Notes under the pieces: generated by a model
The model's database searches: none
Seen by the model: the letters and a program-made list of their open reading frames with translations, nothing else
What the model was told of the DNA's origin: nothing
Part shown: positions 1-9,000 of the stretch, piece after piece
Layout of the letters: every line of letters begins with the position of its first letter
How positions within the stretch are numbered: the stretch's first letter is position 1
Origin: Betaproteobacteria bacterium
GTDB taxonomy: Bacteria; Pseudomonadota; Gammaproteobacteria; Burkholderiales; UBA6910
Assembly: GCA_016183615.1 (NCBI GenBank)
Contig: JACPEG010000050.1
Span: 1 to 45,459 of the forward strand
Length of the DNA stretch: 45,459 bases
Direction: 5' to 3'
Made by a program: the position numbers and the translations under genes

Positions 1-1
1 C

Positions 2-157
2 ACCGTGGCGGAAATCGCCGACCGCTTCCGGCTGCCGCGGCACCTGGTGCACCTGGTGCTGGTGAACGGCCTGTACGTGAATCCCCCGGAGCGCCTGGCC
101 CGAACGCTGAAGGAAGGCGACACGCTGGCCATCTGGCCGCCGATTGCCGGAGGCTGA
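2..157 (+). CDS. MoaD/ThiS-family sulfur-carrier-like protein, C-terminal part (5' truncated)
   Basis: The open frame runs in from the left edge and stops at 155-157. The visible 51 residues end in a di-glycine (IAGG) after a DTLAIWPPI segment. That is the usual end of the small ubiquitin-like sulfur carriers MoaD and ThiS, whose terminal GG is activated as a thiocarboxylate for molybdopterin or thiamine synthesis or tungsten/molybdenum enzyme maturation. The VNGLYVNP and LKEGDTLAI parts fit the beta-grasp fold. The start lies outside the window, so the partner pathway cannot be decided. It belongs to the flank, not to the metal island. Confidence 0.7.
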   Translation, partial: TVAEIADRFRLPRHLVHLVLVNGLYVNPPERLARTLKEGDTLAIWPPIAGG

Positions 158-161
158 AAAC

Positions 162-369
162 GCGTAGGGTGCAACGGCGAAGCCGGTTGCACCAAATGAA
201 GCGGTTGGCGGAACCCGCGCTGCGGTTCCGCCCTACGTATTTGGAACCGCGTAGGGTGCAACCGCGGAGCGGGTTGCACCAAATGAAGCGGTTGGCGGAA
301 CCCGCGCTGCGGTTCCGCCCTACGTAATCGGAAACGCGTAGGGTGCAACCGCGAAGCGGGTTGCACCAA
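162..369. repeat. 87-bp tandem repeat, about 2.4 copies, REP-like
   Basis: The unit begins GCGTAGGGTGCAAC and recurs at 162, 249 and 336, an exact 87-bp period; the third copy stops after about 34 bp. Each unit contains two palindromic arms: GGTTGCACC pairs with GGTGCAACC, and GCGGAACC pairs with GGTTCCGC. It opens with GTAGGG and closes with CCCTACG. The GTAG foot and paired hairpins are typical of REP elements. This fills the gap between the MoaD-like gene and the next CDS. Confidence 0.85.
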
Positions 370-400
370 GTCATCGGGAAGGCCGTTCCGTCACGTAACA

Positions 401-691
401 ATGCGCGAGCACATCGTCGTCCGCGACATGACCATCAGCGAGGCCGACTTCCTGCGGCTGCTGCCCGACGCCCTTGGCATCGCGGAAGTTCCCTCTGCCG
501 GAGGCGAAGTCACCGTGACGGGCCAGGAGCGCAGGCTCTTGGTGCGCTGGACCCCGATAGGTGAGCGCAAGCTCGGACAACTTTCGCTCCCGGTCACCCG
601 CGTCGAGCTTCGATTCCGGGGCTACCCGGACCGGGACGCCGCACGCGCCCTGGAGCGCTTCGACCTCCATTACCGCAGCGGCGGCGGCTGA
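401..691 (+). CDS. conserved hypothetical protein, 96 aa
   Basis: A 96-residue protein with no signal peptide or membrane segment, probably cytoplasmic. It has an alternating hydrophobic/charged pattern that suggests a small alpha/beta fold, and it ends in a Gly-rich tail (RSGGG) after ALERFDLHY. No catalytic motif is visible. The start at 401 has no obvious Shine-Dalgarno sequence, and the preceding tandem repeat runs almost up to it. I recognise the style of the C-terminus from uncharacterised betaproteobacterial proteins but cannot give a function. Confidence 0.6.
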   Translation: MREHIVVRDMTISEADFLRLLPDALGIAEVPSAGGEVTVTGQERRLLVRWTPIGERKLGQLSLPVTRVELRFRGYPDRDAARALERFDLHYRSGGG

Positions 692-785
692 CGCCTCTCT
701 TCCCCCGCTGGATTCCGGCCCGCGCCTGGGCTATCGTTACCCTTCGGAAAACAAGAATTGCCGCGTCCCGGCGCGGCATCCACAT

Positions 786-837
786 GCAGCCTGTCGGACT
801 TGGGATCACGCATGCGATCTTAAGTCCGACAGGCTGC
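786..837. repeat. perfect 16-bp inverted repeat (extragenic palindrome)
   Basis: GCAGCCTGTCGGACTT at 786-801 is the exact reverse complement of 822-837. The 20-nt loop contains its own palindrome, CGCATGCG. The element lies 16 bp before the next CDS and ends just before its ribosome binding site. The TCCGACAGGCTGC arm looks like a dispersed extragenic palindrome rather than an operator. No T-run follows, so it is not a standard terminator. It could still fold in the leader mRNA of the downstream gene. Confidence 0.75.
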
Positions 838-853
838 TAGGAGGGTCAGCCCC

Positions 854-2485
854 ATGTTCGACTGGCTGGACAAGAAGCCCGACCACCCCATGTACAGCGT
901 GGAGGAGGCGGTGAAGCTCCTGGCCGACCTGCCCAAGGACAAGCCGGACAAGGCGCTGGAGGAAATCACCGGCTGGCTCGCCTCGGTCAAGGATACGCCC
1001 GGCTTCAAACCCGAGGCGCGCGCCGGCGTCATCAAGTTCCTCGATGAAACCGCCCAGCCGCTCGAGCGCAAGGAGATGGCGGCCTACCTGGCGGAACCGC
1101 ACCTGCGGGAGGCCCACGGCAAGCACCTGTGGCAGACCGAGCTGGAATTCTGGAGCCGCGCCGCCGAGGCCTATGCCGTCTGCGTTTCCGAAATCCAGGC
1201 GTTGGGCAAGGGCGCGCCGGTCACGCTGAAGGATGATCTTCCGGTCCTCGCTGCGCGCGCGGTCCGGGCGCTGGCCTGCCGCATGAAGCTCATGATGATG
1301 CGCTACGAGCCGGTGGACGAGACCCTGGGGAAGAGTCTCCACCGGCTGTACAGCCTCTCGGAGGCGGGCGGATTCGTGACCGAGCGCATTCACACCTATC
1401 CCGCGGAGGCCGTGCACTCCACGGTGCAGATCGAGTTCCTGAAGGCGCTGATGCTGGAGACCGCCTACACCGAAAACATGGCCCCGGCGGAAATCGAGCT
1501 CGCCTTCCGCACGGTGTCGCGCTACGCGGTCTCCTGCCTGTTCGGAACCGAGCCCGCCGCGGGCTGCAACTTCGTGGTGGACCTTTCCCGGCCGGCCGCC
1601 CCGCGCCACGTGACCGGGGGAGAGGCGACCAGCGCCACGCTGCGCTATTTCGGCGCCGCTCCGGCCCTGCCCAAGCTGGAGGAGATGGCGAAGCAGAACG
1701 AGCAGGGCCTGCTCACCGCCGAACAACGCCTGGGCGAGGAGTTCTCCCCGGGCCAGAAGGTCACGGTGCTCAAGCATCTCATGGTCTACTGGGGCCCCAA
1801 CCCGCCCCAGCCCCCCAAGGTCCGGGTGAAGATCAGCGGCGAGCTGTCGGTGGTTCACGGCTACGGAACGATCTGCAAGTACGTCACCCACATCGAGGCC
1901 AGCGCTGGGGAAGTCACGGAAGACATGGATGTGAAGATCAAGAAGAAGAAAGGACTCGAGATCACGGAGGAGGAAATCGAGGATCCGCCCGAGACCTGGA
2001 TGGAGGAGGACGCCAGCGATTGGAGCGTGGGAGCGGTGGTGCCGCAGAATGCCGGCAAGTGGGTCGCCGTCGGCTCCCTGTGCGCCATCAAGCCGCCGGC
2101 GGGCTCCGCGTGGTGGGCCGGCGTGGTGCGGCGGCTGCATTCCGACGCCCATAACAAAATCTCCGCGAGCATCGAGGTCATCGCCAGGAAGCCGGTCGCG
2201 CTATGGCTGCGGGTGCTGGGCCAGGGCGACACCAGCGTCGCCAACTGGGAAACCACTTCCGGATCCTTCGCCTACGAGTATCTGCACGCCATCGTGCTCA
2301 CCGACCACGCCAAGGCCGGCGAGCGGCCGGTGCTGGTGGTGGAAAAGAACTCCTTCGTGCCCGGGCACTTCTACGAGATGATGATGGGCGACAAGAGCCG
2401 CTTCCTGCGGCTCGTGGAGTTCCTGGAGCAGGGCGAGGACTACGACATGGGGAGCTTCGAGTGGCAACAGGCGCCGAAGGGATAG
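854..2485 (+). CDS. large conserved hypothetical protein with a PilZ-like C-terminal region
   Basis: A 543-residue soluble protein with no signal peptide. A good AGGAGGG ribosome site at 839-845 supports this start. The first ~330 residues are mostly helical, with many Leu/Ala/Glu. A Lys-rich KIKKKKG stretch lies near residue 360 and is followed by an acidic segment. From about residue 402 a beta-rich stretch (WVAVGSLCAI, then WWAGVVRRL) resembles the PilZ-like barrel of betaproteobacterial c-di-GMP-type proteins. The canonical RxxxR and (D/N)xSxxG ligand motifs are not clear, so binding is inference. It stands alone between REP elements and is probably not part of the metal island. Confidence 0.6.
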   Translation: MFDWLDKKPDHPMYSVEEAVKLLADLPKDKPDKALEEITGWLASVKDTPGFKPEARAGVIKFLDETAQPLERKEMAAYLAEPHLREAHGKHLWQTELEFWSRAAEAYAVCVSEIQALGKGAPVTLKDDLPVLAARAVRALACRMKLMMMRYEPVDETLGKSLHRLYSLSEAGGFVTERIHTYPAEAVHSTVQIEFLKALMLETAYTENMAPAEIELAFRTVSRYAVSCLFGTEPAAGCNFVVDLSRPAAPRHVTGGEATSATLRYFGAAPALPKLEEMAKQNEQGLLTAEQRLGEEFSPGQKVTVLKHLMVYWGPNPPQPPKVRVKISGELSVVHGYGTICKYVTHIEASAGEVTEDMDVKIKKKKGLEITEEEIEDPPETWMEEDASDWSVGAVVPQNAGKWVAVGSLCAIKPPAGSAWWAGVVRRLHSDAHNKISASIEVIARKPVALWLRVLGQGDTSVANWETTSGSFAYEYLHAIVLTDHAKAGERPVLVVEKNSFVPGHFYEMMMGDKSRFLRLVEFLEQGEDYDMGSFEWQQAPKG

Positions 2486-2488
2486 TTC

Positions 2489-2577
2489 GTAGGTTGGGCT
2501 TCGCCTGGCGAAGCCCAACGACTGGGGATCGCAATGCTTTGCGTTGGGCTGCACCCCTTCGGTGCAGCCCAACCTAC
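2489..2577. repeat. REP-type palindromic element with GTAG foot
   Basis: GTAGGTTGGGCT at 2489-2500 is the inverse of AGCCCAACCTAC at 2566-2577. Inside are two hairpins (GTTGGGCTTCG...CGAAGCCCAAC and GTTGGGCTGCACC...GGTGCAGCCCAAC) and a short CGCAA/TTGCG stem. The GTAG ends are the signature of REP elements mobilised by REP-associated transposases. The element lies between the left flank and the first metal gene, so it marks or lies near the island edge. Confidence 0.8.
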
Positions 2578-2644
2578 CCTTCACATATCACGAATTTTTC
2601 GGGCCCTTGAACTTTTCCGTGTCGCCCGCGGTCTGAAACCGGAG

Positions 2645-2674
2645 TTGCGCCGCGACACGATAATTTCGTATACT
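2645..2674 (+). promoter_or_regulatory. probable sigma70 promoter of the first CzcI-like gene
   Basis: TTGCGC at 2645-2650 and TATACT at 2669-2674 are separated by 18 bp. The GTG start lies 8 nt after the -10 hexamer, so the transcript would start at or next to the start codon (leaderless). An almost identical arrangement precedes the second CzcI-like gene at 25223-25252, sharing GTTGCGCCGC and TATACTC. A TTGAACTTT motif also lies upstream of both. Confidence 0.55.
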
Positions 2675-2682
2675 CCGTCCCC

Positions 2683-3039
2683 GTGATTTCATTGACGCGC
2701 AGAATTCTACTGATGGCGGTGGCGGTATTGCTGCCCTTGCAGGGCTTTGCAGCCGCGTTGCCGTTCTGCGTTTCGGCGGTGCATCCCGCCCATCACGAGA
2801 CCTCCCACGCCGGCTCCCATGACCACGCCGGCGTCCCCGCTGCCGACGCCTCCGCTGCGGCGGACGATGCGGCGGGATCGAGCGGCGTTTCCCACAACCA
2901 CGACCTCTGCTTCAGCGCCGCGCTTACCGCGCCGGTGGTCCAGTTCTCGTTCGTTTCCGACGGCATCTTCTCCGGAACGGTTCCGGCTTCCTCGCTGGAC
3001 CACGTTCCCGCTCATCCCAAGCGACCTCCCCTCGCCTGA
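2683..3039 (+). CDS. CzcI-like small periplasmic metal-resistance protein
   Basis: 118 residues with a Sec signal (RRILLMAVAVLLPLQGFAA), then a short His-rich region (HPAHHETSHAGSHDH) and two Cys (FC near residue 27, LC near residue 73). The C-terminus is PKRPPLA. Small secreted proteins opening czc/cus operons (CzcI class) have the same plan and a C-terminal P-x-R-P motif, so a periplasmic metal-binding or regulatory role is likely. GTG is the start and no ribosome site precedes it, consistent with a leaderless message. The gene at 25260 is a diverged paralogue with the same ending and promoter. It is first in the 2.7-9.3 kb efflux cluster. The exact function of CzcI proteins is poorly defined. 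Confidence 0.65.
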   Translation: MISLTRRILLMAVAVLLPLQGFAAALPFCVSAVHPAHHETSHAGSHDHAGVPAADASAAADDAAGSSGVSHNHDLCFSAALTAPVVQFSFVSDGIFSGTVPASSLDHVPAHPKRPPLA

Positions 3040-3129
3040 CGCCCTGTACCCGGGATTGCGTTCCCGGTAGCGGAGGCGTTTTTCTCCCCGCCTGACAGCT
3101 TCGCGATTGCGCCCGCGCGCAATGGCGTG

Positions 3130-3176
3130 CCCTGAACGCGATCTCATGTTCAACGATTGTTCAGGGATTTTTTCTC
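3130..3176 (+). terminator. hairpin plus T-run between leader gene and efflux genes: intrinsic terminator or attenuator
   Basis: CCCTGAAC at 3130-3137 pairs with GTTCAGGG at 3159-3166, and a run of six T follows at once. A second GTTCA at 3148-3152 can compete for the same TGAAC arm, giving two mutually exclusive folds. It sits about 90 nt after the CzcI-like stop and 30 nt before the outer-membrane gene, where conditional termination would set efflux expression. The 21-nt loop makes it a moderate terminator. Regulation is inferred. Confidence 0.5.
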
Positions 3177-3197
3177 TCGTCAACGTGCGAGGTATCG

Positions 3198-4382
3198 ATG
3201 CGATTGCCGGTTTCGATTCTGCTGTTGTCCTGGCTGCTGCCCGCCCAGGCGGACAGCCTGCGGGACGCCCTTGAAAAAGCCTGGGCCAGGAATCCCCAGG
3301 CCCAGGCCCTTTCGGCCCGCGAGGCCGAAGTGAAGGCCAGGCAGGGCGCCGCGGCGAGCCTGCTTCCAGCGCCGCCGGCGCTGAGCATCTCCCACAAGAC
3401 CGACCGCTGGAATTCCGGCATCGGCAAGCGCGAGTGGGAAGCGGAGATCGAGCTTCCCCTGTGGCTGCCCGGCGAGAAGTCCGCCCGGCTCGCGGTGAGC
3501 GCCGCCGAATATGCCGAGTGGCGCGTGTCCGGCGCCGCCCTGAGGCTCGGCCTTGCGGGAGAGCTGCGAGAGCGGACCTGGAATGCGGCCCAGGGTGAAG
3601 CCGAACTGGCGCTGGCGAAGCGCCGGCTGGAGACGGCCCAGGCCCTGGAAAAGGACGTGGCGCGGCGGGTGGGCGCCGGGGACCTCGCCCGCACCGATCT
3701 GCTCCTCGCCCGGAACGATGCATTGACCGCCCACGCCGCGGTGCTGGAAAACGAGGTGAAGCTCGCGCAGGCGCTACAGACCTATCTGGCCCTTACCGGC
3801 GAAGAGCTTCTTCCCACCGAGCGGGAAGAAACGGTGCGCGACGCAGCGCTCGACACCCATCCGCAACTGGAGGCGGCGCGGCAGACCATCGTGCTGGCCC
3901 AGGCGAAAATCCGGCATGCCCGGGAAACGCGCCGCGACTCGCCCGAGCTCAGTTTCGGCACCCTCCGCGAGCGCGACGCTTTCGGCGAGCCCTACCACGA
4001 CCGCGTCGGCGTGAAATTCAAGCTGCCCTTCGCCACCGACGCCCGCAACGAGCCGGTGCTCGCTGCCGCCCAGACCGAGCTCACGCAGGCCGAGGCCGAG
4101 TACCGGCAGATCCGGGCCCGCGTCGAAGGCGAAATCCGCCAGGCGCGCCAGGCCCACCAGTCGGCGCTGCTGCAGCTCGATCTCGCCCGCCGCAAGCAGG
4201 CGCTGGCGGCGGAAAACCTTGTGCTCCTGCAAAAGGCTTTCGACCTGGGGGAACTCGACCTGCCCAGCCTCCTGCGGGTGAAAGCCCTCGCCCATGAAGC
4301 CGAGCTGGGCCTCACCCAGCAGGCGATCGCCGCGGCCCGTTCCCGCGCCATGCTGAACCACGCTCTCGGAGTCCTGCCATGA
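3198..4382 (+). CDS. TolC-family outer-membrane efflux protein (CzcC/CusC type)
   Basis: 394 residues. A short signal peptide (VSILLLSWLLPAQA) precedes the long amphipathic helices typical of TolC-type outer-membrane factors: SLRDALEKAWARNPQAQAL opens the first repeat and an equivalent heptad-rich block begins near residue 220. No lipobox Cys is seen, unlike E. coli CusC. It should form the trimeric outer-membrane duct for the adaptor and RND pump encoded next. It ends in an ATGA overlap with the following gene, showing translational coupling. GAGGT at 3189-3193 supports the start. Metal specificity cannot be read from this subunit. Confidence 0.85.
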   Translation: MRLPVSILLLSWLLPAQADSLRDALEKAWARNPQAQALSAREAEVKARQGAAASLLPAPPALSISHKTDRWNSGIGKREWEAEIELPLWLPGEKSARLAVSAAEYAEWRVSGAALRLGLAGELRERTWNAAQGEAELALAKRRLETAQALEKDVARRVGAGDLARTDLLLARNDALTAHAAVLENEVKLAQALQTYLALTGEELLPTEREETVRDAALDTHPQLEAARQTIVLAQAKIRHARETRRDSPELSFGTLRERDAFGEPYHDRVGVKFKLPFATDARNEPVLAAAQTELTQAEAEYRQIRARVEGEIRQARQAHQSALLQLDLARRKQALAAENLVLLQKAFDLGELDLPSLLRVKALAHEAELGLTQQAIAAARSRAMLNHALGVLP

Positions 4383-4954
4383 GGAATGAGATGTCATCCG
4401 TACTGAACCGCAATTTTACCGCCGCCCTCGGCGCGGCGCTGCTCGCCGTCCTGCCCGCCGCCGGATACGGCCACGGTGGCGAGGACCACGGCGAAGACAA
4501 GGCCGCAGCGCCGGTGCCGCAGATCGCTTCCGGTCCGCGGCTCGAATCCACCACGCCCGACTTCGCCCTGCTCGCCGCAGCCGAGAAGAACCGGCTCGTG
4601 GTCTGGCTCGACCGCTACGCCACCAATGAGCCCGTCCTCGATGCGAAGATCCAGGCCGAGAGCGCGGGCCGCAAGCTGGAATTCAAGCCGGCCGCCGGCG
4701 GCACCTATGAGGCTGGCGCCGACTGGCTCACCCAGCCCGGCAGGCACGAAATCAGTTTCACCATCGAGGCGAAAGACACCACCGATCTGATGATCGGCGT
4801 CCTCGAGATCAGTTCCCCTGCTGCGCCGGCGAAAAACATCGTGCGCCTGCCGGGCACCCGCTGGATCTGGGCCGGCATCGGCGGCGTGCTGCTGGTGGCC
4901 GGGACCGTGCTGGCGGTTCTTCGCGGCCGCAGGAAAATCAAGGAGGCCCTATGA
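4379..4954 (+). CDS. His-rich periplasmic protein with C-terminal membrane anchor, efflux-operon accessory
   Basis: 191 residues. A signal peptide ends near AAGYG, and the mature protein starts with HGGEDHGED, a likely metal-binding head. A beta-rich domain (residues ~55-150) follows, then a C-terminal transmembrane helix (WIWAGIGGVLLVAGTVLAVL) and a basic tail. It overlaps the genes before and after by ATGA, so it is firmly in the CzcCBA-like operon. It resembles the N-terminal HGGEDHG region found fused to some CzcB adaptors, here as a separate anchored protein. A start at 4391 with GAGGA spacing is equally possible. Role inferred: delivering metal to the adaptor. Confidence 0.7.
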   Translation: MRNEMSSVLNRNFTAALGAALLAVLPAAGYGHGGEDHGEDKAAAPVPQIASGPRLESTTPDFALLAAAEKNRLVVWLDRYATNEPVLDAKIQAESAGRKLEFKPAAGGTYEAGADWLTQPGRHEISFTIEAKDTTDLMIGVLEISSPAAPAKNIVRLPGTRWIWAGIGGVLLVAGTVLAVLRGRRKIKEAL

Positions 4955-6078
4955 GTTTCACCAAGTTCATTCTATTTGCACTGCTTTCCGGCGCCGCTGC
5001 GGCCGTTCACGCCCATGAGGGCGAGGATCACGGCGCACCCGCGGCGGCGGCCGTCGCCCCCGGATCGGGCGCCGCGGCAACCGCCTCGCCGGTGCGGCTC
5101 CCCGACGGCAGCGTGTTCGTTCCCAAGGCGACCCAGCGCCTGTTCGGCCTGCGCACGACCCTCGCCGAGATGAGGGAGATTTCCCTCGGCGTGGAACTCA
5201 AGGGCCACGTGATTCCCGATCCCAACGCCAGCGGGCGCGTCCAGGCGAGCCAGGCGGGGCGCATCGAGCCCGGACCCAGGGGACTGCCCTATCTCGGGCA
5301 GAAAGTGAGCAAAGGCCAGGTGCTCGCCTACCTGGCGCCGGTGGCGGGCGCCATCGAGCGCGGCAATCAGCAGGCGGCGCTGGCCGAAATCGAGAGCCAG
5401 CTCGCCATTGCCGAAACGAAGGCGGCGCGCTACGAGCAACTTACCGGCAGCATTCCCCAGAAGGAGATTGACGCCGCAAATTCGGAATTGAAAAGCCTCA
5501 AGGCGCGCAAGGAGGCGGTGGCGGCGAGCCTTTATCAGCGCCAGGCCCTCACGGCGCCGGTCGCCGGCGTGGTGAGCGTCGCCAGCGCGGCGGCGGGCCA
5601 GGTGGTGGAAGCGAAAGAGGTGCTGTTCGAGATCGTGGATCCGCAGAAGCTGTGGCTGGAGGCCGTGGCCTACGACATGCAGCTTGCGGGGCAGATCGGC
5701 TCCGCCAGCGCCGAAGGCGTGAATGGCAAGCCCCTGAAGCTCACCTTCCTCGGCGCCGGTTACGCGCTGCGGGAGCAAGCCCTGCCGCTGCAATTCCGGC
5801 TGGAGCCGCCTCTGCCGCCCCTTTCCGTGGGCCAGCCCCTCAAGGCCTTCGCCGAAACCCGGGAGAAGGTTCGCGGCGCGCCGATTCCCAACGAGACCAT
5901 GGTAAGAGGATCGAGCGGCGATGTGCTGGTCTGGGTCCAGGCCTCCGCCGAGCGCTTCGTGCCGCGCCGGGTCACGGTGCAGCCGGTGAGCGGCGCCGAA
6001 TCGGCGGTGACCTCCGGGTTGAAAGGCGGCGAGCGGGTGGTCACAGCGGCGGCGGCGCTGCTGGCCCAGGTGAGATAG
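4951..6078 (+). CDS. RND efflux periplasmic adaptor (CzcB/CusB type)
   Basis: 375 residues: signal peptide, then a His-rich HAHEGEDHG head, an Ala-rich linker, and the membrane-fusion-protein core. The barrel-sandwich halves flank a short alpha-hairpin (residues ~145-190, coiled heptads with KAARYEQL), and the second half reads ALTAPVAGVVSV. The C-terminal beta-barrel and membrane-proximal parts end in GLKGGERVVTAAAALL. AAGGAGG precedes the ATG, which overlaps the upstream stop. It would bridge the inner-membrane pump and the TolC-like duct. No CusB-style Met cluster is evident, unlike the second adaptor at 27569. Confidence 0.88.
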   Translation: MSFTKFILFALLSGAAAAVHAHEGEDHGAPAAAAVAPGSGAAATASPVRLPDGSVFVPKATQRLFGLRTTLAEMREISLGVELKGHVIPDPNASGRVQASQAGRIEPGPRGLPYLGQKVSKGQVLAYLAPVAGAIERGNQQAALAEIESQLAIAETKAARYEQLTGSIPQKEIDAANSELKSLKARKEAVAASLYQRQALTAPVAGVVSVASAAAGQVVEAKEVLFEIVDPQKLWLEAVAYDMQLAGQIGSASAEGVNGKPLKLTFLGAGYALREQALPLQFRLEPPLPPLSVGQPLKAFAETREKVRGAPIPNETMVRGSSGDVLVWVQASAERFVPRRVTVQPVSGAESAVTSGLKGGERVVTAAAALLAQVR

Positions 6079-6087
6079 GGCCGCGCC

Positions 6088-9000
6088 ATGTTCGATACCC
6101 TTATCGATACCGGCCTGCGGCAGCGGCTGCTGGTGGTGGCGGTTTCGCTGCTGCTGCTGGTCTATGGCGTCCTCACCCTGAAAAAGATGCCGGTGGACGT
6201 GTTCCCCGATCTCAACAAGCCCACGGTCACCCTGATGACGGAAGCCGAGGGCATGGCTCCCGAGGAAGTGGAGCAGCTCGTCACTTTTCCCCTGGAGACC
6301 GCCATGAACGGCATGCCGGGGGTGACCCGGCTGCGCTCGGTCTCGGGCGTGGGGCTTTCCATCGTGTTCGTGGAGTTCGACTGGGGCACCGACATCTACC
6401 TCAACCGCCAGCAGGTGGCCGAGCGCCTGGGGCTGGTGAAGGAGCAGCTGCCCGAGGGGGTGGTGCCCCAGATGGGCCCCATCTCTTCCATCATGGGCGA
6501 AATCATGCTGGTGGCGCTGCAGGGCGACCCGGCGAAGATCGGCCCGATGCAGGTGCGCGAGTACGCCGACTGGGTACTGCGGCCGCGGCTGCTCACCATT
6601 TCCGGCGTCTCGCAGGTCATTACCATCGGCGGCGAGGTGAAGCAGTACCAGATCACCCCCGACGTCCTGAAAATGGAGGACGTGGGCGTCACCCTGGACG
6701 ACCTGGAAAAGGCCCTCAAGAATTTTTCCACCAACACCAGCGGCGGCTTCCTCGAATCGCACGCCAAGGAGTATCTGATCCGCCACCTCGGGCGCACCAC
6801 GCGGCTCGAGGACCTGCAGGAAGTGGTGGTGGGTTACAAGAACCGCCAGCCGATCCTGCTCAAGCAGATCGCCGAGGTGAGCTACGCCGCCAGGCAGAAG
6901 CGCGGCGATGCGAGCTTCAAGGCGCGCCCCTCAGTCATCCTGTCGGTGCAGAAGCAGCCGGGCGCCGACACGGTGAAGCTCACGACGGAAATCGAGAAAT
7001 CGTTCGCGGAAATGGCGAAGGGGCTGCCCGCCGGCATGGCCGCCCCGGAGATACTGTTCAAGCAGGCGGAATTCATCGACAACTCCGTCACCAACGTGGA
7101 GGAAGCGTTGCGCGACGGGGCGATCATGGTGGCGGTGGTGCTGTTCGCCTTCCTGCTCAATTTCCGCACCACCTTCATCTCGCTGACCGCGATTCCGCTG
7201 TCGATTTTGATCACGGCCCTGGTGTTCCGCTACCTGGGACTGTCCATCAACACCATGACGCTCGGCGGATTGGCCATCGCCATCGGCGCCCTGGTGGACG
7301 ACGCCATCGTCGGCATGGAGAACATCCTGCGGCGCCTCAAGCTCAACGCCGCCTCCGAGCACCGCAAGCCGCCGATCCCGGTGATCGCCGCCGCCACCAA
7401 GGAGGTGCTGTCCGGCATCGTCTACGCCACCATCATCATCGTGCTGGTATTCGTGCCCCTGTTCGCGCTGTCCGGCATCGAGGGGCGGCTGTTCGCGCCG
7501 CTGGGCACCGCTTTCATCATCTCGATTCTCGCCAGCATGCTGGTGTCGGTGACCGTGACCCCCGTGCTGTGCTACTTCCTGCTGCCGGCGGTGGTCGCGG
7601 GACGCCGCCCCGCGGCGTCGCGGCTGTCGAGCTTCTTCCCCAGCCTCGCCGCCGGCGGCCACGACGCGGACTACAGCCCGCTGGTGGCGAAGCTCAAGGA
7701 ATGGGACGCGCGGCTGCTCGACTGGTCCTTCGAGCATCCCCGGCTGCTGCTCTCGGCGGCGCTTGCCGCGGTGGCGATTTCGGTGGCCACCGTGCCGTTC
7801 TTCGCCCGCTCCTTCCTGCCGCCCTTCAACGAGGGAACCTTCACCATCAGCCTGCTGCTCAATCCCGGCACCTCCCTTTCCGAGGCCAACCGGGTGGGCA
7901 CCATGGCCGAGAGCCTGATCCTGCAGGTGCCGGAGGTGACCAAGGTGGGCCGCCGCACCGGCCGCGCAGAGCTCGATGAGCACGCGGAAGGCGTGCATTC
8001 CAGCGAGATCGACGTGGACCTGAAGCGCTCCGAGCGCAGCCGCGACGCCATCATGCAGGACCTGCGCAGCCGGCTGGCGGTGCTGCCGGCGGTGGTAGGC
8101 ATCGGTCAACCGATCTCTCACCGGCTCGACCACCTGCTGTCGGGGGTGCGGGCGCAAATCGCCCTGAAGATCTTCGGCGACGATCTCGACACCCTGCGCG
8201 GCCTTGCGGAAGACGTGCGTAATCGTCTCTCCCGCATCCCGGGGCTGGTGGACCTGCAGATCGAGAAGCAGGTGCTGATCCCGCAGCAGCAGGTGCGCCT
8301 CGACTACGCCCGGGCAGCGAGCTACGGCGTAACGCCGGGCGCAGTGCTCGACGCCCTCGAGACCTTGATCAAGGGCGAGGAAATCTCACAGATCATCGAC
8401 GGCAACCGGCGCTTCGACGTGGTGCTGCGCGTGTCCGAGCACGACCGCTCCGGCCACGCACTGCACAGCCTGCTGATCGAAACCCCCGGCGGGCGCATTC
8501 CCGTGTCCCGGATCGCGACCATCGAGGACACGGTGGGGCCGAACCAGATCAGCCGCGACAACGGCCGGCGGCGCATCGTGCTGCTCGCCAACACTGACGG
8601 CCGGGATATGGCGAAAATCGTCCAGGACATCCGCGGAGAACTGGCGGCACGCCCCCTGGCGGAGGGCTATTTCACCACGCTCGAGGGGCAGTTCCAGGCC
8701 CAGGAGGAAGCGACAAGTCTCATCACCTGGCTCTCGCTGGTCTCGCTCGCCATGATTTTCCTGGTGCTCTACAGCCGCTACCGCTCCACGGCGCTGTCGC
8801 TGATGATCATGGGCAACATCCCGCTCGCCCTGGTGGGCAGCGTGATCGCGCTGTGGATCTCGGGCCAGCCCCTGTCGGTGGCGTCCCTCATCGGCTTCAT
8901 CACGCTCGCCGGCATCTCGACCCGCAACGGAATCCTCAAGGTCTCCCACTACATCAACCTGGTGGCCTTCGAGGGCGAGCATTTCGGGAAGAAGATGATC

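Noticed and set aside
4972..6786. Long minus-strand open frame opposite the adaptor and pump genes
   Set aside because: High GC makes long antisense frames common. Its translation is rich in His, Arg and Gln with no domain, and the + strand has clear family proteins.
5652..7979. Long + strand frame in another phase across the adaptor and pump genes
   Set aside because: It spans two well-supported genes in a different phase and is full of Gly/Arg/Ala, the typical out-of-frame product of GC-rich coding DNA.
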